In this document: positions 11,237 to 18,833 of the stretch, in pieces
Position numbering within the stretch: position 1 is the stretch's first letter
Layout of the letters: each line of letters starts with the position of its first letter
Assembly: GCA_028819005.1 (NCBI GenBank)
Contig: JAPPMP010000007.1
Location: forward strand, 1-44,291
Source of the DNA: Acidimicrobiaceae bacterium
GTDB taxonomy: Bacteria; Actinomycetota; Acidimicrobiia; Acidimicrobiales; Aldehydirespiratoraceae
Reading direction: 5' to 3'
DNA: 44,291 nt
Position numbers and translations under genes: made by a program
The notes under the pieces: model-generated
The model's database searches: none
Told to the model about the DNA's origin: nothing
Seen by the model: only the letters and a program-made list of their open reading frames with translations

Positions 11237-12352
11237 ATGGAAATCGCGCCCCCGGGACTGAAGGGCTTGGCGGTGGCCAACACAGTGCTCGGCGCGGTGA
11301 GAGGTCAACAGGGGTTCTTCCATTACCGACAGTACGACGCCGCGGAACTCGCCCGCACGCGGTCGCTCGAAGACGTCTGGACTCTGCAGATGAGCGGTGC
11401 CCTGCCTCCCGAGGCGCCGCAGGTGGAGCCCGCTCTGTTGCGAACGCTGCCCGAGCCGGTCTCACGGCTGCTCGACGAGAGCGCCCGTCAGGTCGGCGAC
11501 CCGATGGCGTCCCTACGCATCGGCATGCTCGCGGTGGGCGATCACGAAGCCCGCGGTCCGATGCTCGACCGAACCGCCGAGGAGATTCACGGTGACGCGA
11601 TGCGCCTAGCCAGTGTCGTGCCGACGATCCTCGCTCGCCATTATCGACTCCGGCGGGGGTTGGCGCCGGTGGATCCTGATCCCCGACTGAGCCATGCCGC
11701 CGATTATTTCCGCATGGTGACCGACTCGGTTCCCAGCGCTGAGGCCGAACGTGCTGTTGAGCAGTACCTTGTTGCCACGCTCGACCATGGTTTCAACGCA
11801 TCGACCTTCACGGGTCGAGTGGTGGCGAGCACGGGAGCGGACATGGCCGGATCGCTGGTCGCCGCTGTGGGGGCGCTCACGGGACCTCTGCATGGTGGAG
11901 CGCCGAGCCGCTGCATGCAGATGATCGACGAGATCGGCGCCCCTGCCGCTGCAGCGGACTGGACCCGTGCCCGTCTGAGCGCCGGTGACAAGATCATGGG
12001 GTTCGGCCACGCCGTGTACCGAGCCGAAGATCCACGCGGAGTGGTGTTGCGGGAGGCCGCTGAACGGCTCGGAGGCGAACTCGTGGAGCGCGCCGCGGGA
12101 ATCGAAGGCGAGATCCTGGCAGTGTTGGCCGAGTGGAGACCCGGTCAACGGATCGTCACCAACGTCGAGTTCTGGGCCGGTGTGGTTCTGGAGCTTGTTG
12201 GTCTGCCCCGGGAGATGTTCACCCCGACGTTCTCAGTCAGCCGGTCGATCGGTTGGGCCGCACATGTGGTGGAGCAGCACGGAGAGGGCAAGATCATGCG
12301 GCCAAGTGCGCGCTATGTCGGACCTGAGCCGATTGTCGCCCCCACAGCTTGA
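11237..12352 (+). CDS. Citrate synthase / 2-methylcitrate synthase family protein (CitA-like)
   Basis: 371 residues condensing acetyl-CoA (or propionyl-CoA) with oxaloacetate. Start ATG 11237 is preceded by ACGAGGAGAACACCC, a good ribosome-binding site; the open frame extends further upstream but that part looks non-coding. Conserved points: HGFNAST with His184, GPLHGGA with His219, GFGHAVYRAEDPR with His258, and TFSVSRSIGWAAH near the end. The usual catalytic Asp is Glu311 in TNVEFWAGVV. As I recall, mycobacterial CitA-type enzymes share this and the C-terminal RPSARYVGP, so this is probably a family trait rather than a defect. Next to the mut/meaB genes, a methylcitrate role is possible, but no prpB or prpD is in view. 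Confidence 0.88.
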   Translation: MEIAPPGLKGLAVANTVLGAVRGQQGFFHYRQYDAAELARTRSLEDVWTLQMSGALPPEAPQVEPALLRTLPEPVSRLLDESARQVGDPMASLRIGMLAVGDHEARGPMLDRTAEEIHGDAMRLASVVPTILARHYRLRRGLAPVDPDPRLSHAADYFRMVTDSVPSAEAERAVEQYLVATLDHGFNASTFTGRVVASTGADMAGSLVAAVGALTGPLHGGAPSRCMQMIDEIGAPAAAADWTRARLSAGDKIMGFGHAVYRAEDPRGVVLREAAERLGGELVERAAGIEGEILAVLAEWRPGQRIVTNVEFWAGVVLELVGLPREMFTPTFSVSRSIGWAAHVVEQHGEGKIMRPSARYVGPEPIVAPTA

Positions 12353-12414
12353 TTTTCTGTCCGCGGCCTCCTTACCCTGAGTTCCTTCGCAGTAAGGCAG
12401 TGTTAGGAGTGGGT

Positions 12415-13737
12415 ATGTCAGTCACCGACGGCGTTGATCTGTGGGACATGGATGCGTTCCAGCGTCAGGAACACCACGACATGCTCGAGCGCTTGCGCGA
12501 AACCGACCCGGGGATCCACTGGATCGATGAGGGAGACAGAGGTCCTGGTTTCTGGGCCATAACCCGGCTCGCCCACCTCCAAGAAGTCAACCGCAACGCC
12601 GAAGTGTTCTCATCGAATCGCGGTGGCACCCAGATGAGCGAACGGAACCGGGCCGACGCAGTCCAGAAATTCCAGAACGACTCGATCATGCTCACGATGG
12701 ATCCTCCCAAACACACGCGCTATCGCCGCATTGTCAGTCGCGGCTTCACGCCGCGCATGATCAACTTGTTGGAGGACTACCTGCTGAATCGCACAGACAT
12801 GATCATTGACAAGGTGTGTGAACAGGGCCATGCCGACTTCGTGAACGACTTGAGCGCCGAACTTCCGTTGCAGGCCATTGCCGAGATGGTCGGCATCCCG
12901 CTTGAAGACCGCTCAAAGATCTTCGAATGGACCAACACCATGATCGGCGCCGACGATCCGGACTTCGCGACGACTCACGAGGATTCAATCACCGCTTACG
13001 CCGAGCTTTTCGCATACTCCAACGCACTGCAGAAACAGCGTCGCGACACACCTGCAGACGACATCATCACAACCCTGTTGTCTGCCGACATCGACGGAGC
13101 GAAGCTGAACGAGACCGAGTTCGACATGTTCTTTCTGCTGCTGTGCGTGGCAGGCAACGAGACCACCCGCAACTCGATAACCCGCGGCATGCACGGTTTC
13201 TTCTCGTTCCCCGAACAGTGGGACAAATACTGTTCGGATCCTGACCGATACGCCGCGACGATGACCGACGAGGTGGTGCGCTGGGCCACCCCGGTGCTCA
13301 ATTTCCGGCGTCAGGCCACACGGGACTATGAGATGGGCGGCGTCAAGATCAAAGAGGACGACAAGGTCGTGATGTGGCATATTGCCGCGAACCGCGACCC
13401 GAGGGCCTTCACCGATCCCTGGTGCTTCGACGTCGAACGCACACCCAACGACCATGTAGGGTTCGGAGGCGGCGGACCCCATTTCTGCCTCGGCGCCAAT
13501 CTGGCCCGCATGGAGATTCGTCTGATGTTCAAGGGCATCGCCGAACGTCTGCCGGACATTCGTCTGGCCGGAGACCCCGACTACCTCCGCTCCAATTTCA
13601 TCGGCGGCGTGAAGAGGATGCCAGTCGAGTTCACCCCGACGCCGTCCACCCGTGCCACCCCTCTGCAGCGCCTCGGAGCAGCCGCAGGTGCTTCGGGAAC
13701 CACCGGCTACGGCGGTTCGGTAGAGCGTCGGAAGTGA
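12415..13737 (+). CDS. Cytochrome P450
   Basis: 440-residue soluble bacterial P450. Start ATG 12415 follows TTAGGAGTGGGT, which contains AGGAG. Landmarks: MDPPKHTRYRRIVSRGFTPR (helix C region), I-helix AGNETTRNS for oxygen activation, K-helix EVVRW, and haem loop FGGGGPHFCLGANLAR with the proximal thiolate at Cys358. The sequence around helix C and the haem loop resembles actinobacterial CYP125/CYP142/CYP124-type enzymes that oxidise sterol side chains or branched lipids; this subfamily call is tentative. No ferredoxin or ferredoxin reductase is adjacent. The C-terminal tail after EFTPTP is Ala/Gly-rich and probably disordered. Confidence 0.93.
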   Translation: MSVTDGVDLWDMDAFQRQEHHDMLERLRETDPGIHWIDEGDRGPGFWAITRLAHLQEVNRNAEVFSSNRGGTQMSERNRADAVQKFQNDSIMLTMDPPKHTRYRRIVSRGFTPRMINLLEDYLLNRTDMIIDKVCEQGHADFVNDLSAELPLQAIAEMVGIPLEDRSKIFEWTNTMIGADDPDFATTHEDSITAYAELFAYSNALQKQRRDTPADDIITTLLSADIDGAKLNETEFDMFFLLLCVAGNETTRNSITRGMHGFFSFPEQWDKYCSDPDRYAATMTDEVVRWATPVLNFRRQATRDYEMGGVKIKEDDKVVMWHIAANRDPRAFTDPWCFDVERTPNDHVGFGGGGPHFCLGANLARMEIRLMFKGIAERLPDIRLAGDPDYLRSNFIGGVKRMPVEFTPTPSTRATPLQRLGAAAGASGTTGYGGSVERRK

Positions 13738-13799
13738 CTCTTCGCCCCGCCGCGCTGGGACAGTCCGACTGGCGGACCGCGCCCGCGGCCCGGTCGAGT

Positions 13800-13874
13800 T
13801 CTTCGCCCCGCTCTTGGTTCGCTTCGCTCACCGGGTCGTCTTCGCCCCGCTCTTGGTTCGCTTCGCTCACCGGG
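13800..13874. repeat. Two perfect 36-bp direct repeats, 39-bp period
   Basis: Copies at 13800-13835 and 13839-13874 separated by 3 nt, each containing CCCCGCTCTTGGTTCGCTT and ending CTCACCGGG. A diverged reverse-complement copy of the core is found at about 35641-35664, at one end of the 450-bp element there. The region lies between the convergent P450 and nrdB genes. Confidence 0.9.
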
Positions 13875-13887
13875 CCGCTCGGGCTGC

Positions 13888-13942
13888 GGCCCCGCAAATC
13901 AAGCCGTTCGCACACCGAGATCCTCTGCCTATTTGCGGGGCC
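13888..13942. repeat. 55-bp dispersed hairpin element, copy 1
   Basis: A perfect 12-bp inverted repeat, GGCCCCGCAAAT (13888-13899) and ATTTGCGGGGCC (13931-13942), encloses 31 nt that include CAAGCCGTTCGC and ATCCTCTGCCT. The same arrangement occurs inverted at about 35252-35300 with a changed centre. Between convergent genes it could act as a bidirectional terminator, but the second copy is not between convergent genes and the loop is conserved, which suggests a repeated element rather than a simple terminator. Confidence 0.85.
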
Positions 13943-13963
13943 TCTAAGGTAGTTGCGCGCTGG

Positions 13964-15055
13964 TCAGAAGTCCTCGTCGAAGGAGACTTCGCCCTCCACC
14001 CCGACCTGGTATGCCGACACGGTCCGCTCGAAGAAGTTCGACAGCTCCTGCACGTCCTGCAACTCCATGAAGGTGAACGGGTTGCGAGCACCGAATCGAC
14101 GGGGAAGACCCAGTTGAACGAGCCGCTGATCTGCCACAAACTCGAGGTAGCTGCGGGTGTCTGCGGTGGACATGCCCGGCACGCCTTCGCCCAGCAGGTC
14201 CTGCGCGAACATGAATTCGGCTTCGACGGCTTCGGTGAGCATCGCGGTGATGCGCTCCCCGAGTTCTGCGTCGAAAAGGTCCGGTTCTTCGGCCCGCACG
14301 GTGTTGATCACTTCGAGAGCGAAGTTCATGTGCATCGATTCGTCGCGGAACACCCAGTTGGTGCCTGCGGCCAAACCGTTGAGGAGGCCCTTGGAACGCA
14401 GGAAGTAGACGTAGGCGAATGCGGCGAAGAAGAACAGGCCTTCTATGCAGGTCGCGAAGCAGATCAGGTTCATCAGGAACCGTTTGCGGTCCTCGGCGGT
14501 CAGCAGCGGGCCGTCGCCGACCGAGTCCATCCATTTGAAGCAGAACTCCGCCTTCGCCCGTATGGACGGAATGTTGTCGATCGCGGCGAAAGCTGCGGCG
14601 CGCTCGTCTGCGTCGGGGATGTAGTTGTCGAGCAGGTTCAAGTAGAACTGGACGTGCAGCGCCTCTTCGTAGAGCTGCCTCGACAGGTACATGCGGGCTT
14701 CGGGCGAGTTGATGTGCTCGTAGAGGTTGAGCACGAGATTGTTGGCCACGATCGAGTCGCCCGTTGCAAAGAACGCGACGAGTCGGCTGATGAGGTGCTT
14801 CTCAGCCGGCATCAGCTTGCGATCTAGGTCGGTGAGGTCGTCGGAGAAGTCGATTTCTTCGACAGTCCAGGTGTTCTTGATCGCGTCTTTGTACATCTCG
14901 AAGAACTGCGGATAGCGCATTGGGCGCAACGTCAGGTTGAAGCCAGGGTTCAGAATGTTGGATTCGGCATTGGCTGACGTGGCGTAGTGACCGGCGTGGC
15001 CTTCGGCTGACTCAAGCGGATATGCCGCGATGCTCAGGTCGTCGGTGAGAGCCAT
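13964..15055 (-). CDS. nrdB: Ribonucleoside-diphosphate reductase beta subunit (R2)
   Basis: 363 residues. The radical-generating subunit of class I ribonucleotide reductase. The metal-site helix region includes FFATGDSIVANN, EEALHVQFY, in which a Tyr stands four residues after the ligand His (the usual place of the radical Tyr), and FRDESMHMNFALEV. The C terminus is acidic (GEVSFDEDF), as needed to dock on the alpha subunit. ATG at 15055 shares its A with the nrdA stop (TGATG); an upstream in-frame ATG at 15064 also exists but would overlap nrdA by 10 nt. The two genes are evidently one operon with coupled translation. Confidence 0.96.
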   Translation of the reverse strand: MALTDDLSIAAYPLESAEGHAGHYATSANAESNILNPGFNLTLRPMRYPQFFEMYKDAIKNTWTVEEIDFSDDLTDLDRKLMPAEKHLISRLVAFFATGDSIVANNLVLNLYEHINSPEARMYLSRQLYEEALHVQFYLNLLDNYIPDADERAAAFAAIDNIPSIRAKAEFCFKWMDSVGDGPLLTAEDRKRFLMNLICFATCIEGLFFFAAFAYVYFLRSKGLLNGLAAGTNWVFRDESMHMNFALEVINTVRAEEPDLFDAELGERITAMLTEAVEAEFMFAQDLLGEGVPGMSTADTRSYLEFVADQRLVQLGLPRRFGARNPFTFMELQDVQELSNFFERTVSAYQVGVEGEVSFDEDF

Positions 15056-17595
15056 CAGTCGCATGCCTCGCAGGTCTCGGGATTCTCGAGTGAGCAGGCG
15101 AGAGCTTCTGCGTCGGTGAAGGTCTGCTTGTCCCGCGTGCCGTTGGTCGGGCCGCCGCTGCCCGGCGTGCCGGTTGTGGTCTTGTTGATGCGTGTCGCCG
15201 GGCGACTCCGCAGGTAGTACGTGGTCTTGAGGCCTTTCTCCCAGGCGTGCATGTACATGGAGGACAGCTTTCCGATCGTCGGGGCCTCCATGAACAGATT
15301 CAGCGACTGGCTCTGATCAACGTAGGCGCCCCGGTCGGCGGCCATGTCGATCAGCGACTTCATCGGAATCTCCCAAGCCGTTCGATAAATCGTCTTCAGG
15401 TCGTCGGGCACGCGGTCTATCGTTTGAATCGAGCCTTCGGCCTTCTTGACGTCGGCGATCATGTCGGCGTCCCACAGGCCTCGTCGTTGCAGTTCTGCGA
15501 CGAGGTAGCGGTTGATCTGCATGAACTCCCCCGAGAGCGTCTCGCGTTTGAAGAGGTTGGACACCTGCGGCTCGATGCACTCGTAGCATCCGGCGATCGA
15601 AGCGATGGTTGCGGTCGGGGCGATGGCGATCATCAGCGAGTTGCGCAGACCGTGCTCAGCGATGCGCTGGCGCAGGGATTCCCAGCGCTCGGGGTCTGAC
15701 GGCTCGACGCCCCAAAGGTCGAACTGCAGGTCGCCTCTGGCTGCCCTGGTTTCGTCGAAGGCGGCGTGCGGCCCGTGGTTCTCTGCCAACTCCGTTGAGG
15801 CCCACAAGGCGTTGAAGTAGATCTCCTCGCTTATGCGGCTGGAGACCTCGCGTGCTTGGGGCGAATCGAAAGGCAGTCCCATCTTGAAGAAGACGTCCTG
15901 CAAGCCCATCAATCCGAGTCCGACGGGACGCCAGCGGTGGTTGGACGTGCTTGCCTCCGGCGTCGGGTAGAAATTGATGTCGATCACGCGATCCAGGAAC
16001 GGCATGACTTGGCGCACGACTTGCCCGAGCCGCTGGTAGTCCATCGTTTTTCTGCCGGTTGCGGTGACTTGAGCTGTGGTCGTCTCGTCGTGGGTTGCGC
16101 CGTTGGCGGTGACGGCTGCGAGCGCCGGGGGAGCTTCGGATGGGGTCGTCGTGACGAACTCGCCGAGGTTGACCGAGCCGAGGTTGCACACCGCGGTCTC
16201 GGTCTGGCTGGTGACCTCGAGGATCTCGGTGCACAGGTTGGAGAGGTGCACGACTCGGTCGCGGGAGTTGGTTTCGCCTGTTGAACCGGGGCCGGTCTGA
16301 TTGCATTTGCGGTTGGCAGAGTCCTTGAACGTCATCCAACCGTTGCCCGTCTCGGCCAAGGCCCTCATCATGCGCTGGTAGAGCTCGCGGGCTTCGACCT
16401 GCTTTTCTTCGAGCCCGTCGGCTTCGGCTTGTTCGTATATGGCACGGAACTCGTCACCGTACGTGTCGATCAGCTCCGGGACTTTCTTGGGGTCGAAAAG
16501 GCTCCATTTCCAGCCTTTCTTGACTCGCTCCATGAACAGGTCGGGGATCCAGTTGGCCAGGTTGATGTTGTGCGTGCGCCGGGTGTGGTCGCCGGTGTTG
16601 TCCCGCAGTTCGAGGAACTGCTCGATGTCGGCATGCCAGGCTTCCAAGTAGACGCACGCTGCGCCTTTGCGACGGCCTCCCTGGTTGACTGCGGCAACGG
16701 ACGCATCAAGGGTCTTCAGCCACGGCACGATGCCGTTGGAGAGTCCGTTGGTGCCGACGATGAGGCTGTTCTTGGAGCGGATCCTGTGCCAGGCGACGCC
16801 GATTCCGCCCGCGAACTTCGAGAGTTGGGCGATGTCGGTGTAGCGCTTGTAGATGCCTTCGAGGGAGTCTTCGGGGGAATCGAGAAGGTAGCAACTCGAC
16901 ATCTGCGGGTGTTTGGTGCCGGAATTGAACAGCGTGGGACTCGAGGGCAGGTAGGCCAACGAAGACATCAGGTCGTAGAAGTAGATCGCTTCTTCGGGGT
17001 TGTCGGACAGCCCGCAGGCGACTCGCAAGAAGAAGTACTGGGGGGTCTCGATGACCTTGCGGGTCTCGGGGTGGCGCAGCAGGTAGCGGTCGTAGACCGT
17101 GCGGATGCCGAAGAACTCGAAGTTGCGGTCCCGTTGGCTGTCGATGGCTGCGTTGAGCTCCGGGGCGTGCTTGCCGACGAACTCGAGCACTTCGTCGCTG
17201 ATGAGGCCGAGCGCGTGGCCGAGCGAGACCGACTCGGAGAACCATGGAGCGTTCTGGTTGCGCACCTCTTTGTCTATGTATGTCGAGAGCAGGCGGGCGG
17301 CAAGTTTGGAGTAGTTGGGTTCTTCTACGATCAAGCCCGCAGCGGTGCGGATCGACAGTTCGTCGAGTTCTCGGGTGGTGGCGCCGTCGGCCAGCGCAGC
17401 GATTGTACGGGTCGACACGATCATCGGATCGACGCCGTGGAGACCCTCGGTCGCTCGGGCGACGGCGTTGACGATTTTGTTGACGTCGACGGGCTCGAGC
17501 ATGCCGTTGCGCTTGCGTACCCGCATGCTGGTTGTGACGGTTGAGGCTGCTGGTGTGCTCTGTACGGCGCTCAGCCGATCCTGTTGCATCACCAT
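15055..17595 (-). CDS. nrdA: Ribonucleoside-diphosphate reductase alpha subunit (R1)
   Basis: 846 residues. Catalytic subunit that reduces ribonucleotides to deoxyribonucleotides. Residues about 24-115 form an ATP-cone (RVRKRNGMLEPVDVNKIVNA) for overall activity control. The barrel carries MSSCYLLD and NLCTEILEV, with the thiyl Cys and general-acid Glu in CTE, then AVCNLGSVNL. PTATIASIAGCYECIEP and the C-terminal shuttle pair TCEACD (Cys842, Cys845) complete the set. The ATG at 17595 has GGAAAGG 6 nt upstream. It is the first gene of the nrdA-nrdB unit. Confidence 0.97.
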   Translation of the reverse strand: MVMQQDRLSAVQSTPAASTVTTSMRVRKRNGMLEPVDVNKIVNAVARATEGLHGVDPMIVSTRTIAALADGATTRELDELSIRTAAGLIVEEPNYSKLAARLLSTYIDKEVRNQNAPWFSESVSLGHALGLISDEVLEFVGKHAPELNAAIDSQRDRNFEFFGIRTVYDRYLLRHPETRKVIETPQYFFLRVACGLSDNPEEAIYFYDLMSSLAYLPSSPTLFNSGTKHPQMSSCYLLDSPEDSLEGIYKRYTDIAQLSKFAGGIGVAWHRIRSKNSLIVGTNGLSNGIVPWLKTLDASVAAVNQGGRRKGAACVYLEAWHADIEQFLELRDNTGDHTRRTHNINLANWIPDLFMERVKKGWKWSLFDPKKVPELIDTYGDEFRAIYEQAEADGLEEKQVEARELYQRMMRALAETGNGWMTFKDSANRKCNQTGPGSTGETNSRDRVVHLSNLCTEILEVTSQTETAVCNLGSVNLGEFVTTTPSEAPPALAAVTANGATHDETTTAQVTATGRKTMDYQRLGQVVRQVMPFLDRVIDINFYPTPEASTSNHRWRPVGLGLMGLQDVFFKMGLPFDSPQAREVSSRISEEIYFNALWASTELAENHGPHAAFDETRAARGDLQFDLWGVEPSDPERWESLRQRIAEHGLRNSLMIAIAPTATIASIAGCYECIEPQVSNLFKRETLSGEFMQINRYLVAELQRRGLWDADMIADVKKAEGSIQTIDRVPDDLKTIYRTAWEIPMKSLIDMAADRGAYVDQSQSLNLFMEAPTIGKLSSMYMHAWEKGLKTTYYLRSRPATRINKTTTGTPGSGGPTNGTRDKQTFTDAEALACSLENPETCEACD

Positions 17596-17691
17596 TGCGT
17601 GGCCTTTCCGTGCCGAGGGAGGGTTTTTGGGGGACAGTGGTTCCGGCTTGGCACCGCCCTCACCGAGACTCCGGTAGCAGTCGCGGACTTA

Positions 17692-17713
17692 TAATTACAG
17701 TCGAGTAATTACA
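17692..17713 (-). promoter_or_regulatory. Direct repeat TAATTACA x2, probable nrdA operator/promoter region
   Basis: Two TAATTACA octamers (17692-17699 and 17706-17713) lie about 100 nt upstream of nrdA with a 14-nt period, in an otherwise GC-rich stretch. Read on the minus strand they give TGTAATTA twice, the second running into TATAAG, a possible -10. NrdR normally binds paired boxes near nrd genes, but these do not match the usual NrdR consensus well, so the binding protein is unknown. Confidence 0.45.
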
Positions 17714-17848
17714 CTCGCGTCAACCCCTGTATCGCGATAATCCTCTGGCCAGCCCGTTTGTGTGATCGGCCGCATTGGATTTTCGCCTCGAAGAGTGTTC
17801 GGGCAGCATCGGGCCACCCTCAGAACCACACTGGAGTAGCTTGTCGGA

Positions 17849-18814
17849 ATGGAAATCCTCGACGTCGACCTGCTGGCCTTCGAACGAGGCGACCGCTCAG
17901 CCCGCCAGGCGGTGGTCGATGGCGTGATGAAGAGCCTCGTGACCGGCTTCGTCTACGTGGAACACGACATGAGCATCGACATGATCGACGATGTCTACGG
18001 CAGGCTCGAAGAGTTCTTCTCGCTGCCCTCCGGTCGCAAGGACACATACAAAGTGGCTGGCAGCAATGGTCAAACGGGGTATACCGGGCTGCTTGTGGAA
18101 ACAGCGGCCGTCGCCGACGTCCCCGACTTCAAAGAGATGCTCAACTGGAGTGCCCCTCGGCCCAGGGGGCATCCGCTTCGCACCCGGTATCCCTTCCGCT
18201 ACGGGCCGCCGACACTGCCCGACGAAGACATCCCGGGTGTGGGCGAGCTGCTCTTGGATTTCCACGACGCCGTCGTGGCCCTGCAGATTCGGGTGTCGCG
18301 GATCATCGCGGTCGGTCTTGGACTGCACGAGTCCTTCTTCGAGGCGATGCTGACCGACGGCGCCAACCTCACACGGGCGATCCATTACCCCGCGATGGAC
18401 CAGGCGCCCGACGAGCAGCACGTGTGGGCTGCCGAGCACGCCGACATCAACCTGATCACCGCGCTGCCGCGCGCGACTGCGGCTGGTCTGCAGGTCAAGG
18501 TCGCCCACGGCTGGGTCGATGCGGTTCCTCCGGACGACGGAGCGATCATCAACACCGGGTTGATGCTTGAACGGTTCACCAACGGGCTGATTCCGCCAGG
18601 ATTCCACCGGGTGGTCTCAGGACCGGGTCAGCAGGGCGACCGCTATTCGGTGGTGCAGTTCGCCCATCCTGAGCCGTGGACGATCCTGGCGCCGGTTCCC
18701 ACGACCGTGACACCGGAAAACCCCTTGAGGTTCCCGACGATCACGGCCGGCGATGCTTTGTCGAAGGTGATCTGGGAGATCAACCTGGTCGAAGACGGCC
18801 GTCGACTCGGCTGA
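17849..18814 (+). CDS. Isopenicillin N synthase-family 2-oxoglutarate/Fe(II) dioxygenase
   Basis: 321 residues, non-haem iron oxygenase fold. N-terminal DIOX_N-like part (TGFVYVEHDMS, FFSLPSGRKDTY), then the double-stranded beta-helix core. Iron ligands appear as EHADINLIT (His197, Asp199) and GFHRVV (His253), with RYSVVQF supplying the 2OG-binding Arg and Ser. Substrate unknown; this family hydroxylates or desaturates diverse small molecules. TAGCTT lies 6 nt before the ATG with no Shine-Dalgarno, suggesting a leaderless mRNA. The gene is divergent from nrdA and its stop is 19 nt from the stop of the island methyltransferase on the other strand. Confidence 0.9.
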   Translation: MEILDVDLLAFERGDRSARQAVVDGVMKSLVTGFVYVEHDMSIDMIDDVYGRLEEFFSLPSGRKDTYKVAGSNGQTGYTGLLVETAAVADVPDFKEMLNWSAPRPRGHPLRTRYPFRYGPPTLPDEDIPGVGELLLDFHDAVVALQIRVSRIIAVGLGLHESFFEAMLTDGANLTRAIHYPAMDQAPDEQHVWAAEHADINLITALPRATAAGLQVKVAHGWVDAVPPDDGAIINTGLMLERFTNGLIPPGFHRVVSGPGQQGDRYSVVQFAHPEPWTILAPVPTTVTPENPLRFPTITAGDALSKVIWEINLVEDGRRLG

Positions 18815-18833
18815 AGCCGCTGCCGGAGGAATC

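Noticed and set aside
13888..13942. Simple bidirectional terminator between P450 and nrdB
   Set aside because: The stem would fit, but the loop is conserved in another locus that is not between convergent genes, so a repeated element explains it better; terminator activity is still possible.
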